From Candidatus Methanoperedens sp. (GTDB taxonomy: Archaea > Halobacteriota > Methanosarcinia > Methanosarcinales > Methanoperedenaceae), in NCBI GenBank assembly GCA_027460465.1, contig JAPZAV010000021.1:1-47781 (forward strand): a stretch of 47,781 nucleotides of DNA. Direction: 5' to 3'. Under the pieces are notes generated by a model. That model was not told where the DNA came from. It saw only the letters and a program-made list of their open reading frames with translations, and searched no databases. The translations under genes and the position numbers were made by a program. How positions within the stretch are numbered: position 1 is the stretch's first letter; each line of letters opens with the position of its first letter. Below are positions 7,292-16,642 of the stretch, one piece after another.

Positions 7292-8296
7292 TTATATCAC
7301 CACAGGTATTGCTTCCCCGCACTCAGGGCACCTGCCCTCCTTTATCCTGACCGAGCTTACCCTGAAACCTGTTCTGTCTATCAGCAGAGCACTGCACCCG
7401 GGACAATGAGTGTTCTCGTGCTCATGCCCTGGAACATTTCCGAGATACACAAACCTCATTCCTTCTTTTCTGGCGATATCATACGCCATCTCCAGGGTCT
7501 TCAGTGGTGTTGAAGATGCATCTTCCATCTTATACATGGGATGGAACCTGGTAAAATGCATCGGGATATCCACGCCGAGGTCGTGCACCCATCGCACGAT
7601 CCGGGTCAATTCCTCTTTTGAATCATTCCTTCCGGGTATGATCAGCGTCACGGTCTCCACATGCATCCCGAGTTCTTTTGCAAGTTTCGTGGATTCAAGC
7701 ACAGGCGCAAGTCTGGCACCGCATGTTTTTCTGTAGAAATCCTCGGAAAATGACTTTATATCAACGCGGTAGGCATCAAGGTACGGGGCGATCCGGCGCA
7801 GTGCTTCAGGCGTGATATAGCCGTTTGTCACATAGACAGTTTTCAGTCCTGCTTTTTTTGCAAGCACCGCGCTGTCATGGGTATACTCATGCCAGATTGC
7901 AGGTTCGTTATAGGTCCAGGAGATAGACCTGCTCCCGGTTGCCAGAGCCCGTCGTACAGCTTCTTCAGGTGTGATTTGCATTGTGTATGCCTCTTCAAGC
8001 GTGACCTGAGAAATGGTCCAGTTCTGGCAGTGCTCACATCTGAAATTGCACCCGATGCTTCCAAGGGAATATGAGAGCGTTCCTGGAAGGAAATGATACA
8101 GAGGCTTTTTTTCTATGGGGTCCACGGCTTCTGAAGAGATGGTATTATAGATTGTGGTGTGTATCTTTCCCCCGATGTTCTTCCTTGTTCCGCATATCCC
8201 CAGCCTGCCTTCCGCGATCACGCACCTGTGGGAGCATACATGGCATTTCACCCTGCTATTTTGAAGCTCTTCGAATAGAACGCCTTCTTTGATCAT
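7292..8296 (-). CDS. amrS: AmmeMemoRadiSam system radical SAM enzyme
   Basis: 334 residues. The N-terminal Cys cluster (CHVCSHRC, GICGTR), the radical SAM triad in GCNFRCEHCQNW (CX3CX2C), YNEPAIWHEY and a C-terminal zinc-ribbon-like pair (CPGC, CPECGE) define the AmmeMemoRadiSam radical SAM protein, a relative of pyruvate formate-lyase activating enzymes. The family is named for its association with AMMECR1 and MEMO1 proteins, which are not in this window. The start overlaps the stop of cdc48 by 4 bases, so the two are translationally coupled. The substrate remains unknown. Confidence 0.92.
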   Translation of the reverse strand: MIKEGVLFEELQNSRVKCHVCSHRCVIAEGRLGICGTRKNIGGKIHTTIYNTISSEAVDPIEKKPLYHFLPGTLSYSLGSIGCNFRCEHCQNWTISQVTLEEAYTMQITPEEAVRRALATGSRSISWTYNEPAIWHEYTHDSAVLAKKAGLKTVYVTNGYITPEALRRIAPYLDAYRVDIKSFSEDFYRKTCGARLAPVLESTKLAKELGMHVETVTLIIPGRNDSKEELTRIVRWVHDLGVDIPMHFTRFHPMYKMEDASSTPLKTLEMAYDIARKEGMRFVYLGNVPGHEHENTHCPGCSALLIDRTGFRVSSVRIKEGRCPECGEAIPVVI

Positions 8297-10554
8297 ACAT
8301 ACATTTCTGGTGTGCTCTCAATCTGTTTTGAACGCTTCTTTCTCAACTCATCCTTGATCTTTTCGTAATAGGTCATGGTATCCGGTGTTATCGAGGGACC
8401 TGTCTCATCGATTGCAGCGAAGAAATGCGATTGTCTTACCTTTTCTGCATTGATGTCCTCTCGCATCGCAAACCTGCCTGCTTTCTTGCACACAGCTGCG
8501 ATATCTGCCCCTGTAAAATCCTCGGTCAGTCTGACAAATTCGTTAAGATCCACATCTTCAGCCAGCGACATTTTCTTAGTGTGAACCTTGAAGATCTCAA
8601 GCCGTGTCCTTTCATCAGGTACAGGTACGAGTATCATCTCATCAAACCTGCCCGGACGCAGGAGTGCAGGGTCTATGATATCGGGTCTGTTTGTGGCTGC
8701 TATTACCACCACACCCCGCAGTTCCTCAAGACCGTCGAGCTCTGAGAGCAGCTGGTTCACTATCCTCTCAGTGACATGAGGCTCGCCCAGGGCAGTCCCT
8801 CTCATCGGAGCCAGGGCATCGAGCTCGTCCAGGAATATGATCGCAGGTGCTACCTGTCTTGCTTTTTTAAAGATCTCGGCTATATGTTTTTCGGATTCTC
8901 CATACCATTTCGATAGTATATCGCTGCCTTTGACCGTGATAAAATTTGCCTCGCTCTCATTGGCTATCGCTTTTGCAAGCAATGTTTTACCTGTTCCAGG
9001 AGGTCCATAAAGAAGCACACCCTTCGGAGCCTCCACCCCGATCCTGCGGAAAGACTCCACATACCTGAGAGGCCATTCAACTGCCTCTTCGAGCAGGGCT
9101 TTCACCTTATCAAGCCCTCCTATATCTTCCCAGGTCACGTTTGGTACCTCAAACAATATCTCACGGAGCGCTGAAGGCTGTATTTCCTTCATGACGTCCT
9201 CAAAATCCGAGCGCTTGACGACCAGTTTATCCAGCGTCTCTTTCGGGATCTCTTTCAGTTCAAGATCTATTTCAGGCAAGATCCTTCGAAGTGAATTCAT
9301 GGCAGCCTCACGGCACATAGCAGCGATATCCGCACCCACGAACCCGTACGTGCGGTCTGCAAAATCATCCAGGTTCATATCTTCGCCAAGCGGCATCCCC
9401 CTGGTATGGATCTGGAATATCTCCCGCCTCCCATCGCGGTCAGGCACCATGAGCTCGATCTCTCTATCAAACCTTCCAGGGCGGCGAAGTGCCATATCCA
9501 GAGCTTCGGGACGATTGGTAGCCCCTATCACTATCACGTTCTTTCTTGATTTCAGGCCGTCCATGAGCGAGAGAAGCTGAGCTACCACGCGCCTCTCCAC
9601 CTCGCCCGTGACCTCTGCTCGTTTCGGGGCGATGCTGTCTATCTCGTCAATAAATACAATCGCAGGAGCATTTTTCTCTGCCTCGTCAAATGCCTCCCGC
9701 AGTTTGTGCTCGCTTTCACCGTAATATTTGGACATGATCTCAGGGCCGTTGATTGTGATGAAATAAGCATCGCTTTCGTTTGCCACTGCCTTTGCAAGCA
9801 TGGTCTTTCCTGTGCCGGGAGGACCGTGGAGCAGCACCCCTTTAGGCGCATCTATGCCCAGGCGATTGAAGAGCTCAGGATGTTTCAATGGCAGCTCTAT
9901 GATCTCTCTGACCCTGGTTATCGCAGGCTTGATCCCGCCCAGGTCCTCGTACATGACCTCGGGTATCTCCCGCTCTAACGCCACTGCCTCTGGTAATAGT
10001 TCGACCTCTGTGATATCAGTGATCTTAACTATCCCTGCAGGGGTGGTGGAGACTACCTGGAGCTTTATTTCTCCGAGCCCGAATGACGGAAACATCCCCT
10101 GGAAGATCTGCTCGAACATCACTTCGCTTCCAAAAGATTCTTTCGGCTTGCGCACGCTTGTGGTTGAGATGATGTCTCCTTTTGAGACAGTTCTATTATG
10201 AAAAATTGCCCGAAGGCTTTCGCTGGGCGCATAGATATGGATGTTCTTTACCACAGGCGCAAGGATTACTTTCTTTGCTTCTTTCCATTCCGCTTTCCTG
10301 ACCTCCACAGACTCCCCAATGCTTGTTTTCGCGTTTGTTCGAAGCAGCCCATCCATCCTTATTACATCCAGCCCTTCATCCTGGGGATATGACCTCCCCA
10401 CCATTGCTGATGTGCCGCGCTCCCCTGCTATTTCCACCACATCGAAAATATTGACGCCGATTGTGTTCCTGAATTTCTCATCGATCCTTACTATTCCTTT
10501 TCCGACATCTCTTTGATCTGCTTCTGAAACCTTTAATCTTACGGATTTTTCCAT
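8293..10554 (-). CDS. cdc48: Cdc48/VAT family AAA+ ATPase
   Basis: 753 residues with the full p97 architecture: an N-terminal double-psi barrel and four-stranded domain (1-180), the D1 AAA module (Walker A GPPGTGKT, Walker [17 protein letters not shown]) and the D2 AAA module (second [24 protein letters not shown]). The hexamer unfolds proteins for degradation in the cytoplasm. The protein ends in MYV, which fits the hydrophobic-Tyr-X motif by which archaeal AAA unfoldases dock on the 20S proteasome. The length is normal. It precedes and overlaps amrS. Confidence 0.97.
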   Translation of the reverse strand: MEKSVRLKVSEADQRDVGKGIVRIDEKFRNTIGVNIFDVVEIAGERGTSAMVGRSYPQDEGLDVIRMDGLLRTNAKTSIGESVEVRKAEWKEAKKVILAPVVKNIHIYAPSESLRAIFHNRTVSKGDIISTTSVRKPKESFGSEVMFEQIFQGMFPSFGLGEIKLQVVSTTPAGIVKITDITEVELLPEAVALEREIPEVMYEDLGGIKPAITRVREIIELPLKHPELFNRLGIDAPKGVLLHGPPGTGKTMLAKAVANESDAYFITINGPEIMSKYYGESEHKLREAFDEAEKNAPAIVFIDEIDSIAPKRAEVTGEVERRVVAQLLSLMDGLKSRKNVIVIGATNRPEALDMALRRPGRFDREIELMVPDRDGRREIFQIHTRGMPLGEDMNLDDFADRTYGFVGADIAAMCREAAMNSLRRILPEIDLELKEIPKETLDKLVVKRSDFEDVMKEIQPSALREILFEVPNVTWEDIGGLDKVKALLEEAVEWPLRYVESFRRIGVEAPKGVLLYGPPGTGKTLLAKAIANESEANFITVKGSDILSKWYGESEKHIAEIFKKARQVAPAIIFLDELDALAPMRGTALGEPHVTERIVNQLLSELDGLEELRGVVVIAATNRPDIIDPALLRPGRFDEMILVPVPDERTRLEIFKVHTKKMSLAEDVDLNEFVRLTEDFTGADIAAVCKKAGRFAMREDINAEKVRQSHFFAAIDETGPSITPDTMTYYEKIKDELRKKRSKQIESTPEMYV

Positions 10555-10669
10555 GGTAATAAATAATTAGGCTCTCATTTCATAAAGCTTGCGAAAACAG
10601 ACGGATTTCAGCTCAATGCCTGTATTATCTGATTTTTGAGTTCGGATAGGTATTTAATATTCTGCCAAT
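10555..10669. other. Intergenic spacer between aksA and cdc48
   Basis: 115 AT-rich bases between two minus-strand genes. It should hold the cdc48 promoter; no hairpin or clear TATA element stands out beyond AT-rich tracts around 10558-10585. Confidence 0.35.
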
Positions 10670-11827
10670 TCACTCAAGTTCCTTAATGAATTCAGACAGC
10701 CTGTCGCATGTGACCTGTTTCTTGGCTTCACTGCATTTTTTTACCCTGTCCAGAAGCATGCACATCTTATCATGCGTGAGATTATAGCCCATCTTCTCCA
10801 CCACACCCTTCAATGCCTTGCTCCCTGTATGCTTGCCTATGATAAATTCACGCTTGCCGCCCACCATCTCTGGAGCGAACAGCTCGTATGTCATGGGTTC
10901 TTCAAGCACAGCAGCCACATGTATCCCTGACTCGTGCGAGAACGCATTTGCTCCCACGATCGGTTTTATCCTCGGGATCGGGACACCCGAATACTGTTCT
11001 ACGAGCTTTGAGAGTTCCATGAGCTGACCGACATCATATCTCTCGATCCCGTACTGAACCCTGAGCCCAACGAGCAGCTCCTCAAGAGAGGCATTACCGC
11101 ACCTCTCACCGATGCCATTTACAGTGGTATGAAGCTGAAAAGCTCCCGCCTCTGCCCCGCTCAGGGTATTTGCAACAGCCATGCCCAGGTCGTTATGGCA
11201 GTGGATACACACTTTTGTTTTCACGGTTTTCTTGATCTCGCTGATAAGATAGAATGCAGTGCTGGGGTTCAGTATACCCACAGTATCAGCGATGCTGACA
11301 TAATCTGCACCATGCACTTCTGCAGATTTGAATATGGTTTTCAGAAGATCTATATCGGTTCGCGTTGCATCCTCAGCAGCAAACCTCACGGTGAGACCGT
11401 GGTCCTTGGCATAATCCAGCACATCAAGGGCACAGGATTCTGCCTCTTCAAATGTCTTATGGTACTTGTATTTGAGGTGCAGGTCAGATGTTGCGATAAA
11501 GACGCTCACGAAATCAACGTCGCACGCCAGCGCAACATCAATATCCCTTGCAACTGAACGGGCAAGACAGCATATCCTGGCATTAAGTCCAAGGTGTGAG
11601 ATCTCTTTGACTATGGCAGCCTCTGCAGGTGAGACCACAGGGAATCCAGCCTCGATCACATCAACGCCTACGCTGTCAAGTTTTTCTGCGATCGCGATCT
11701 TCTCTTCTCTTGAAAATACAACACCAGGCGTCTGCTCTCCATCCCTTAACGTGACGTCGCATATTTCGATATCAGCTGGTTTTGAATTGATGAACTGCAT
11801 CAGGTTATTTCTTGAGTAACTGGACAT
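10670..11827 (-). CDS. aksA: Homocitrate synthase of coenzyme B biosynthesis (AksA-like)
   Basis: 385 residues of the LeuA/homocitrate synthase group: N-terminal CDVTLRDGEQTPGVVFS with the metal-binding Asp, VIEAGFP, HCHNDLGMAVAN with the metal-binding His pair, GERCGNASLEE, and a C-terminal KHTGSKAL regulatory-domain remnant. It condenses 2-oxoglutarate with acetyl-CoA; in methanogens AksA repeats this elongation to build the 7-carbon chain of coenzyme B. The divergent homoaconitase-type gene at 11971 supports AksA over isopropylmalate or citramalate synthase. Length alone does not separate these paralogues. Confidence 0.85.
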   Translation of the reverse strand: MSSYSRNNLMQFINSKPADIEICDVTLRDGEQTPGVVFSREEKIAIAEKLDSVGVDVIEAGFPVVSPAEAAIVKEISHLGLNARICCLARSVARDIDVALACDVDFVSVFIATSDLHLKYKYHKTFEEAESCALDVLDYAKDHGLTVRFAAEDATRTDIDLLKTIFKSAEVHGADYVSIADTVGILNPSTAFYLISEIKKTVKTKVCIHCHNDLGMAVANTLSGAEAGAFQLHTTVNGIGERCGNASLEELLVGLRVQYGIERYDVGQLMELSKLVEQYSGVPIPRIKPIVGANAFSHESGIHVAAVLEEPMTYELFAPEMVGGKREFIIGKHTGSKALKGVVEKMGYNLTHDKMCMLLDRVKKCSEAKKQVTCDRLSEFIKELE

Positions 11828-11970
11828 AGTATCGTGGTTTATTAACGATGTTTAATCATTACTTATATCTTTGCATTTTTTTTATCACGGAAAATCACTG
11901 CCTGCATGGGAATAATGCAGTTACCAGTCCATGCAAATCTCTATGTATCTTCAGGCTCAATAAACAGGCG
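11828..11970. promoter_or_regulatory. Divergent promoter region of aksA and aksD
   Basis: 143 bases between the two divergent starts, AT-rich near the aksA side (TTAATCATTACTTATATC) and with a long T-run at 11874-11883. It must hold promoters in both directions, which suggests shared control of the two coenzyme B enzymes. No clear operator palindrome is seen. Confidence 0.4.
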
Positions 11971-13215
11971 ATGCCCACGATTAGTGAGAAGATACTTACC
12001 AGAGCCTCAGGCAGACCTGCAAATGCCGATGATTTTGTTACTGCTGAAGTGGATTACGCCATGGCGCACAATGGCACGAGCGTGCTCGCGGTCAGGGCAT
12101 TTAAGGAAATGGGTGCAAAAAAGGTATGGGATCCTGAAAGGATAATAATCCCGTTCGATCACATCGCACCTGCCAATAACGAAACATCCGCAAAGCTCCA
12201 GCGGAGCATAAGACAGTGGGTCAAAGAGCAGGGGATCACCAATTTCTTCGACGTCGGATGCGGCATATGTCATCAGATACTCTCTGAAAACGGGTTCGCT
12301 CTCCCGGGGAAGCTCGTCATCGGAGCTGACTCGCACTCATGCACATACGGGGCATTCGGTGCATTTGCGACAGGGGTAGGCGCAACAGACATGGCAGAGA
12401 TATTTGCCACAGGCAAACTCTGGCTCAGAGTGCCCAGGTCCATAAGGGTGACTGTTGAAGGAAAGCTGGCAAAAGGGGTTTCAGCAAAGGACATGACCCT
12501 TCATATAATCAAGAACATAGGATCTGACGGGGCAAACTACAGGGCAATTGAGTATTACGGCGAGGCTGTGAGCAGTCTTTCTATCTCTGAGCGGATGACG
12601 CTTTGCAACATGGCTATCGAGATGGGGGCAAAGGCAGGCATCGTGCCCCCGGATGAGAAGACATTCGAATATTTAAGATACGTAGCCAGAGAGAAATACT
12701 CGCCTGTGTATGCAGATGAGGATGCGCAGTACTGCGAAGAATATGATTTCGATGCAGGAGACCTTGAGCCGCAGATAGCAAAGCCGCATGAAGTGGACAA
12801 TGTGGCAGGCATCGGGGAGGTGGCAGGTACTCCAATTGATCAGGTTTTCATCGGTTCATGCACCAACGGAAGGTACGAAGACCTGGAAGCTGTGGCAGGG
12901 ATTTTGAAAGGAAAGAAGGTCAGGGTCAGGACAATCGTGCTACCGGCCTCGCACTCGATCCTTGTCAGGGCAACAGAGTCAGGCATTATAGCCACGCTGC
13001 TGAAAGCCGGGGTAATAATCGCGCCGCCTGGCTGCGGACCATGTCTTGGTGCTCATATGGGAGTTATATGCGAAGGTGAGACCTGTCTTTCAACTTCAAA
13101 CCGCAATTTCAAAGGAAGGATGGGAACTGGAGGCGAGATATACCTGTCCTCGCCAGAAACCGCGGCTGCAAGTGCGATTCACGGTAAGATCGCAGACCCG
13201 AGGGAATTCTTCTGA
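11971..13215 (+). CDS. aksD: Homoaconitase / 3-isopropylmalate dehydratase large subunit (AksD/HacA type)
   Basis: 414 residues from the ATG at 11971, where similarity to the family begins ([14 protein letters not shown]); an upstream extension to 11848 is unsupported. Aconitase-fold motifs: [37 protein letters not shown], and the 4Fe-4S cysteines in CTNG and [12 protein letters not shown]. It dehydrates and rehydrates homocitrate-type acids to homoisocitrate analogues in the coenzyme B pathway. The partner small subunit (AksE) is not in the window. The divergent arrangement with aksA points to the homoaconitase role, though leucine synthesis cannot be excluded. Confidence 0.85.
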   Translation: MPTISEKILTRASGRPANADDFVTAEVDYAMAHNGTSVLAVRAFKEMGAKKVWDPERIIIPFDHIAPANNETSAKLQRSIRQWVKEQGITNFFDVGCGICHQILSENGFALPGKLVIGADSHSCTYGAFGAFATGVGATDMAEIFATGKLWLRVPRSIRVTVEGKLAKGVSAKDMTLHIIKNIGSDGANYRAIEYYGEAVSSLSISERMTLCNMAIEMGAKAGIVPPDEKTFEYLRYVAREKYSPVYADEDAQYCEEYDFDAGDLEPQIAKPHEVDNVAGIGEVAGTPIDQVFIGSCTNGRYEDLEAVAGILKGKKVRVRTIVLPASHSILVRATESGIIATLLKAGVIIAPPGCGPCLGAHMGVICEGETCLSTSNRNFKGRMGTGGEIYLSSPETAAASAIHGKIADPREFF

Positions 13216-13218
13216 TCT

Positions 13219-15498
13219 CTAACCTCTTCGCTCCCTTGCAGATTTAAGCAGGAGCTGGAGCTCTGTTCTTGCCACCATCTCTCTTACAGCCTCGACAGCA
13301 TCGATATTCGCGCTGATGCTTGTGATTCCAAGCTCGACCAGGCGTTTTGCCACCTTTGGATTGCTCCCTGCCTGACCGCATATGCTCGTCTTTACACCTG
13401 CCTTGTTGCACTCGACAATCACATGCTCGATGAGCTTCATCACGGCCGGATGCATCTCATTGTATAGATGCGCAATATGCTCGTTGTTCCTGTCTACTGC
13501 AAGCGTGTACTGCGTGAGGTCGTTGGTTCCAAAGCTCACGAAATCCAGTCCCACTGCTATGAACTGGTCTATTATGAGTGCAGCCGCAGGTATTTCGACC
13601 ATTATCCCGATATCTGTTTTATCAATGTCCAGACCTTTTGACCTCATGAACTCCTTTGCCCTTCTCAATTCCGAGGGATGCTGGACAAGAGGTATCATGA
13701 TGCCCATATTACTGTAGCCGCGCTTTATCAGCTCCCTGAACGCTCGCACTTCGAGCTCGAAATGCTCTGTATCGATCAGGTCGCGCCTGATGCCGCGGTA
13801 CCCAAGCATGGGATTTGGCTCGATCGGTTCTCCCTCACCGCCTTCCATCGCCCTGAACTCATCAGTGGGCGCATCCAGGGTGCGCACCCATACAGGTTTT
13901 GGATAGAACGCATCCACAACTGTCTGTATCCTCGATACAAGCTCATTGACATATTCGTCTGCATTCCCTTCTTTGATGTACTGCTTGGGATGCTTTGGAA
14001 GTCCGAGTATCATGTGTTCGATGCGAAGAAGCCCGACACCATCAGCCTGCGTCTCAAGGGCACGGGCAGTAGCCTCAGGGATGGAGACGTTCACTTTCAC
14101 TTCAGTAGCAGTAAGGGGTTTTGATTTTGTGAACGACACTGATGCCCTGGTCTGTGACTCAGGCGCTGCCTGCACTTCCTTTTTCCCTTCAAATACAAGC
14201 CCTTTCTCACCGTCCACCGTTATCATCATCCCGTCACTCAGCAGCTCTGTCGCCTTCCTCGTGCCAACAACAGCAGGGCATCCAAGTTCACGCGACACTA
14301 TGGCTGCATGGCATGTCATACCACCTTCGTCTGTCACGATCGCAGCCGCGCGCTTCATCGCAGGCACCATGTCAGGGGTGGTCATGACCGCAACAAGTAT
14401 ATCGCCATCCTTGACCTTCCCGAGCTCTGAGGCATCAGAAATCAATTTTGCCTCACCGCACGCGATCCCTGGAGAAGCGCCAAGCCCTTCAAGTAATGCC
14501 GACATCGCTGCTTTCTCCTTTGTATCTTTTTTCTTCTTTATTGTGGTTATAGGTCTTGACTGGAGCATGAAAAACTCATGGTCCATGATCGCCCACTCCA
14601 CATCCTGAGGTATACCGTACAGATCTTCCACCACTTCGCCAAGCTCGACAAGCTTAAGAATCTCCTCGTCCTCCAGTACCTTCGCATTTTTTTTGTCATC
14701 CGGTACAGGAAGCTCGATAGTTCTTCCTGTCTTCTGGTCCCTGATATGCTGGATGTTCTTGGATGCTATTTTGCGCTCCTGGATTTTTTTTATCCTTCTG
14801 TCAATAACATAATAATCAGGAGAAACAGCACCAGAGACCACGCTCTCGCCCAGTCCCCAAGCTGCTTCGATGATTGTGAGAGGTTCTCCAGTGGATGGAT
14901 GGGACGAGAACATTACTCCTGCTTTCTCTGCATCCACCATCATCTGGACAACAGCGCACAGGTTTACTTTGCTGTGCTCAAATCCCTGCTTCACCCGGTA
15001 ATATATCGCCCTTGCGCCATACAGTGATGCCCAGCATTTCTTGACAGCTTCGATCACATTCGCATCTCCTTTGATGTTGAGGAACGTATCCTGCTGACCT
15101 GCAAAACTGGCATCTGGGAGATCTTCTGCAGTGGCGCTCGAACGCACAGCCACAAAAACCTCTTCACCTTTTCTCCCGCACAGTTCCCTGTATTTGTCCC
15201 TGATGCTCTTTTCAATGTCTTCGGGAATTTTTGCGCCGTTTATCAGTTTTTTTGCTTTTCTCTCTGCTTCTTTCAGAGTTTCTGCATCATCGACATTAAT
15301 TTCAAGTGAACTGAAAAGCTCTTCGCCGATACCATTCTCGTCAATGAACCGTCGAAATGCCTGTGCCGTCACTGCAAATCCAGCAGGGACAGGCAGTTCT
15401 GCCCTCAGCATCTCGCCCAGACTTGCACCTTTTCCACCCACGATTGCAATGTCCTCTTTTCCTACCTCTTCAAGCCATACAACCATATCATCTGTCAT
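13219..15498 (-). CDS. ppsA: Phosphoenolpyruvate synthase (pyruvate, water dikinase)
   Basis: 759 residues with all three domains: the N-terminal ATP-binding domain (GGKGASLGEM, SSATAEDLPDASFAGQQDT), the swivelling phosphohistidine domain (GGMTCHAAIVSREL with the catalytic His) and the C-terminal PEP-binding barrel (MVEIPAAAL, FGTNDLTQYTLAVDR, ICGQAGSNP). It makes PEP from pyruvate and ATP for gluconeogenesis. GGAG lies 7 bases upstream of the ATG. The start overlaps the XRE regulator gene by 11 bases, so the two form one operon and the regulator very probably controls ppsA. Confidence 0.96.
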   Translation of the reverse strand: MTDDMVVWLEEVGKEDIAIVGGKGASLGEMLRAELPVPAGFAVTAQAFRRFIDENGIGEELFSSLEINVDDAETLKEAERKAKKLINGAKIPEDIEKSIRDKYRELCGRKGEEVFVAVRSSATAEDLPDASFAGQQDTFLNIKGDANVIEAVKKCWASLYGARAIYYRVKQGFEHSKVNLCAVVQMMVDAEKAGVMFSSHPSTGEPLTIIEAAWGLGESVVSGAVSPDYYVIDRRIKKIQERKIASKNIQHIRDQKTGRTIELPVPDDKKNAKVLEDEEILKLVELGEVVEDLYGIPQDVEWAIMDHEFFMLQSRPITTIKKKKDTKEKAAMSALLEGLGASPGIACGEAKLISDASELGKVKDGDILVAVMTTPDMVPAMKRAAAIVTDEGGMTCHAAIVSRELGCPAVVGTRKATELLSDGMMITVDGEKGLVFEGKKEVQAAPESQTRASVSFTKSKPLTATEVKVNVSIPEATARALETQADGVGLLRIEHMILGLPKHPKQYIKEGNADEYVNELVSRIQTVVDAFYPKPVWVRTLDAPTDEFRAMEGGEGEPIEPNPMLGYRGIRRDLIDTEHFELEVRAFRELIKRGYSNMGIMIPLVQHPSELRRAKEFMRSKGLDIDKTDIGIMVEIPAAALIIDQFIAVGLDFVSFGTNDLTQYTLAVDRNNEHIAHLYNEMHPAVMKLIEHVIVECNKAGVKTSICGQAGSNPKVAKRLVELGITSISANIDAVEAVREMVARTELQLLLKSARERRG

Positions 15499-15928
15499 AT
15501 TTTTTCTCCTTCAACGACTTTTGAATTTTCATAAGTTTTTTGTCATAACTTTCCACTGCCACCTTTATTATGAACGGCAATTTCTCCCTGTTGAAATCCA
15601 GATCTTTCGCGATGTTTTCAAGAAGATAAAGATCTATCTCCTTATGCTGTGCCCTCTCCACGCGCGTCGCCTCGATCAAAGCCATGGCTTTTATGAATGT
15701 CTTCACAAAATCAAACGTGGGCGTAACATTGCCATTTTCTATACGCAGGATGGACTCCCTGCGCAGGTCCATGAGTTCCCCCAGTTGTTCCTGAGACATT
15801 CCATATCTCTTCCTGTATTCTCTTATCACGTCTCCGGAGTTTTGAGCCAGTATGACCTCTCCTGCTGCTTCCCTCTCAAAAGAAATAATCCAGTCAGGCG
15901 TATGCAGCATTGGTTTTGAATCTGCCAA
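15488..15928 (-). CDS. XRE-type HTH regulator of the ppsA operon
   Basis: 146 residues. A TTG start at 15928 is chosen because AGGAGG lies 6 bases upstream; the longer frame to a GTG at 15964 would run through the operator. A short N-terminal region (TPDWIISFEREAAGEVI) is followed by a Cro/XRE helix-turn-helix (GDVIREYRKRYGMSQEQLGE, LMDLRRESILRIENG) at about 30-65 and a helical C-terminal dimerisation part ending in a Lys-rich tail. This is a common gene upstream of archaeal metabolic enzymes. The gene overlaps ppsA, and a TCACA/TGTGA palindrome in its promoter is the likely binding site, giving autoregulation plus control of PEP synthase. Confidence 0.8.
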   Translation of the reverse strand: MADSKPMLHTPDWIISFEREAAGEVILAQNSGDVIREYRKRYGMSQEQLGELMDLRRESILRIENGNVTPTFDFVKTFIKAMALIEATRVERAQHKEIDLYLLENIAKDLDFNREKLPFIIKVAVESYDKKLMKIQKSLKEKKYDR

Positions 15929-15960
15929 TCTATTCCTCCTGATAGATGTTATATTGGATA

Positions 15961-15974
15961 TCACACCTATGTGA
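15961..15974 (-). promoter_or_regulatory. Palindromic operator of the XRE-ppsA operon
   Basis: TCACACCTATGTGA is a 5-bp perfect inverted repeat with a 4-base centre. It sits just downstream of an AT-rich TATA-like stretch (about 15975-15992, TTATATTAAATATT on the minus strand) and about 33 bases before the TTG start, so it would cover the transcription start. Binding there would repress. The regulator encoded by the first gene is the obvious candidate. Confidence 0.5.
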
Positions 15975-16036
15975 AATATTTAATATAATGATATGCTATT
16001 TAAACTTATCTGCCTGCATAAGAAAAATAACATGAT

Positions 16037-16642
16037 TTATAATGTCACATGGAGTCTTTTCGAGACAGCAGCTTTTCTCAATCTGATGTTCTCCTCGAGT
16101 ACCTCCCTGTATATTCTATTCTTTTTCAATTCATTCTGATACTCATCGTTCTGCTTCTCAAGCTCCTGATTTCTCGCTTTAAGCTTACCTATCTCTGTAT
16201 CCCTTTTTTCAAGCTCCTGCTCAAGATTCTTTATCGTGATCTCATGGCGATGCAAAGTGAATTCCAGATCTTCTTTTTCTTTCTGGTGCGCCTCAAGATA
16301 TCCATTTCTTGAATTATAACTCCTATCCTTTTGCTCAAAGTTAACTTTTCTCGGCAAAGCTGGAAGGACTGGAAGCTCTACCTGTTTGCCCATGAGCTTT
16401 TCAATAAAAAGCATGGATACCCGGTGTTCTTCAGGAGAGAGCGTCCAGGAAGGCCCTTCATGGCGCAGCTTTTCGTTCTCTGCAAGCGCGATCAGCCTTT
16501 CTGATGCTTCGGTGCTGATCCATCCAATGCTTTCATAGTATTCAAGCAAACTTGGAAGATAGTTGTGCCCCACTCTCATTAGCATGAACTGCAGCCACAG
16601 CTGCTGGGTTTTTATAGTGGTATCATCCAGTGTCTGAAGCAT
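16037..16642 (-). CDS. ArlD/E (FlaD/E)-like domain protein with long coiled coil
   Basis: 201 residues. The N-terminal half (about 12-90) carries a FlaD/E-like pattern, LWLQFMLMRVGHNYLPSLL then EYYESIGWISTEASERLIAL, like the conserved domain of archaellum accessory proteins ArlD/ArlE. Residues about 105-195 are an uninterrupted heptad coiled coil rich in Glu, Lys and Leu. No archaellum genes are near. Its ATG follows the stop of the MamK-like actin gene directly (TAGATG), so the two are translationally coupled and probably work together. A filament adaptor or anchor role is inferred. Confidence 0.7.
   Translation of the reverse strand: MLQTLDDTTIKTQQLWLQFMLMRVGHNYLPSLLEYYESIGWISTEASERLIALAENEKLRHEGPSWTLSPEEHRVSMLFIEKLMGKQVELPVLPALPRKVNFEQKDRSYNSRNGYLEAHQKEKEDLEFTLHRHEITIKNLEQELEKRDTEIGKLKARNQELEKQNDEYQNELKKNRIYREVLEENIRLRKAAVSKRLHVTL

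Noticed and set aside
13946-14608. 220-codon open frame on the plus strand
   Set aside because: It lies antisense to the well-conserved PEP synthase gene and shows only the low-complexity Ser/Ala-rich composition of a shadow frame.
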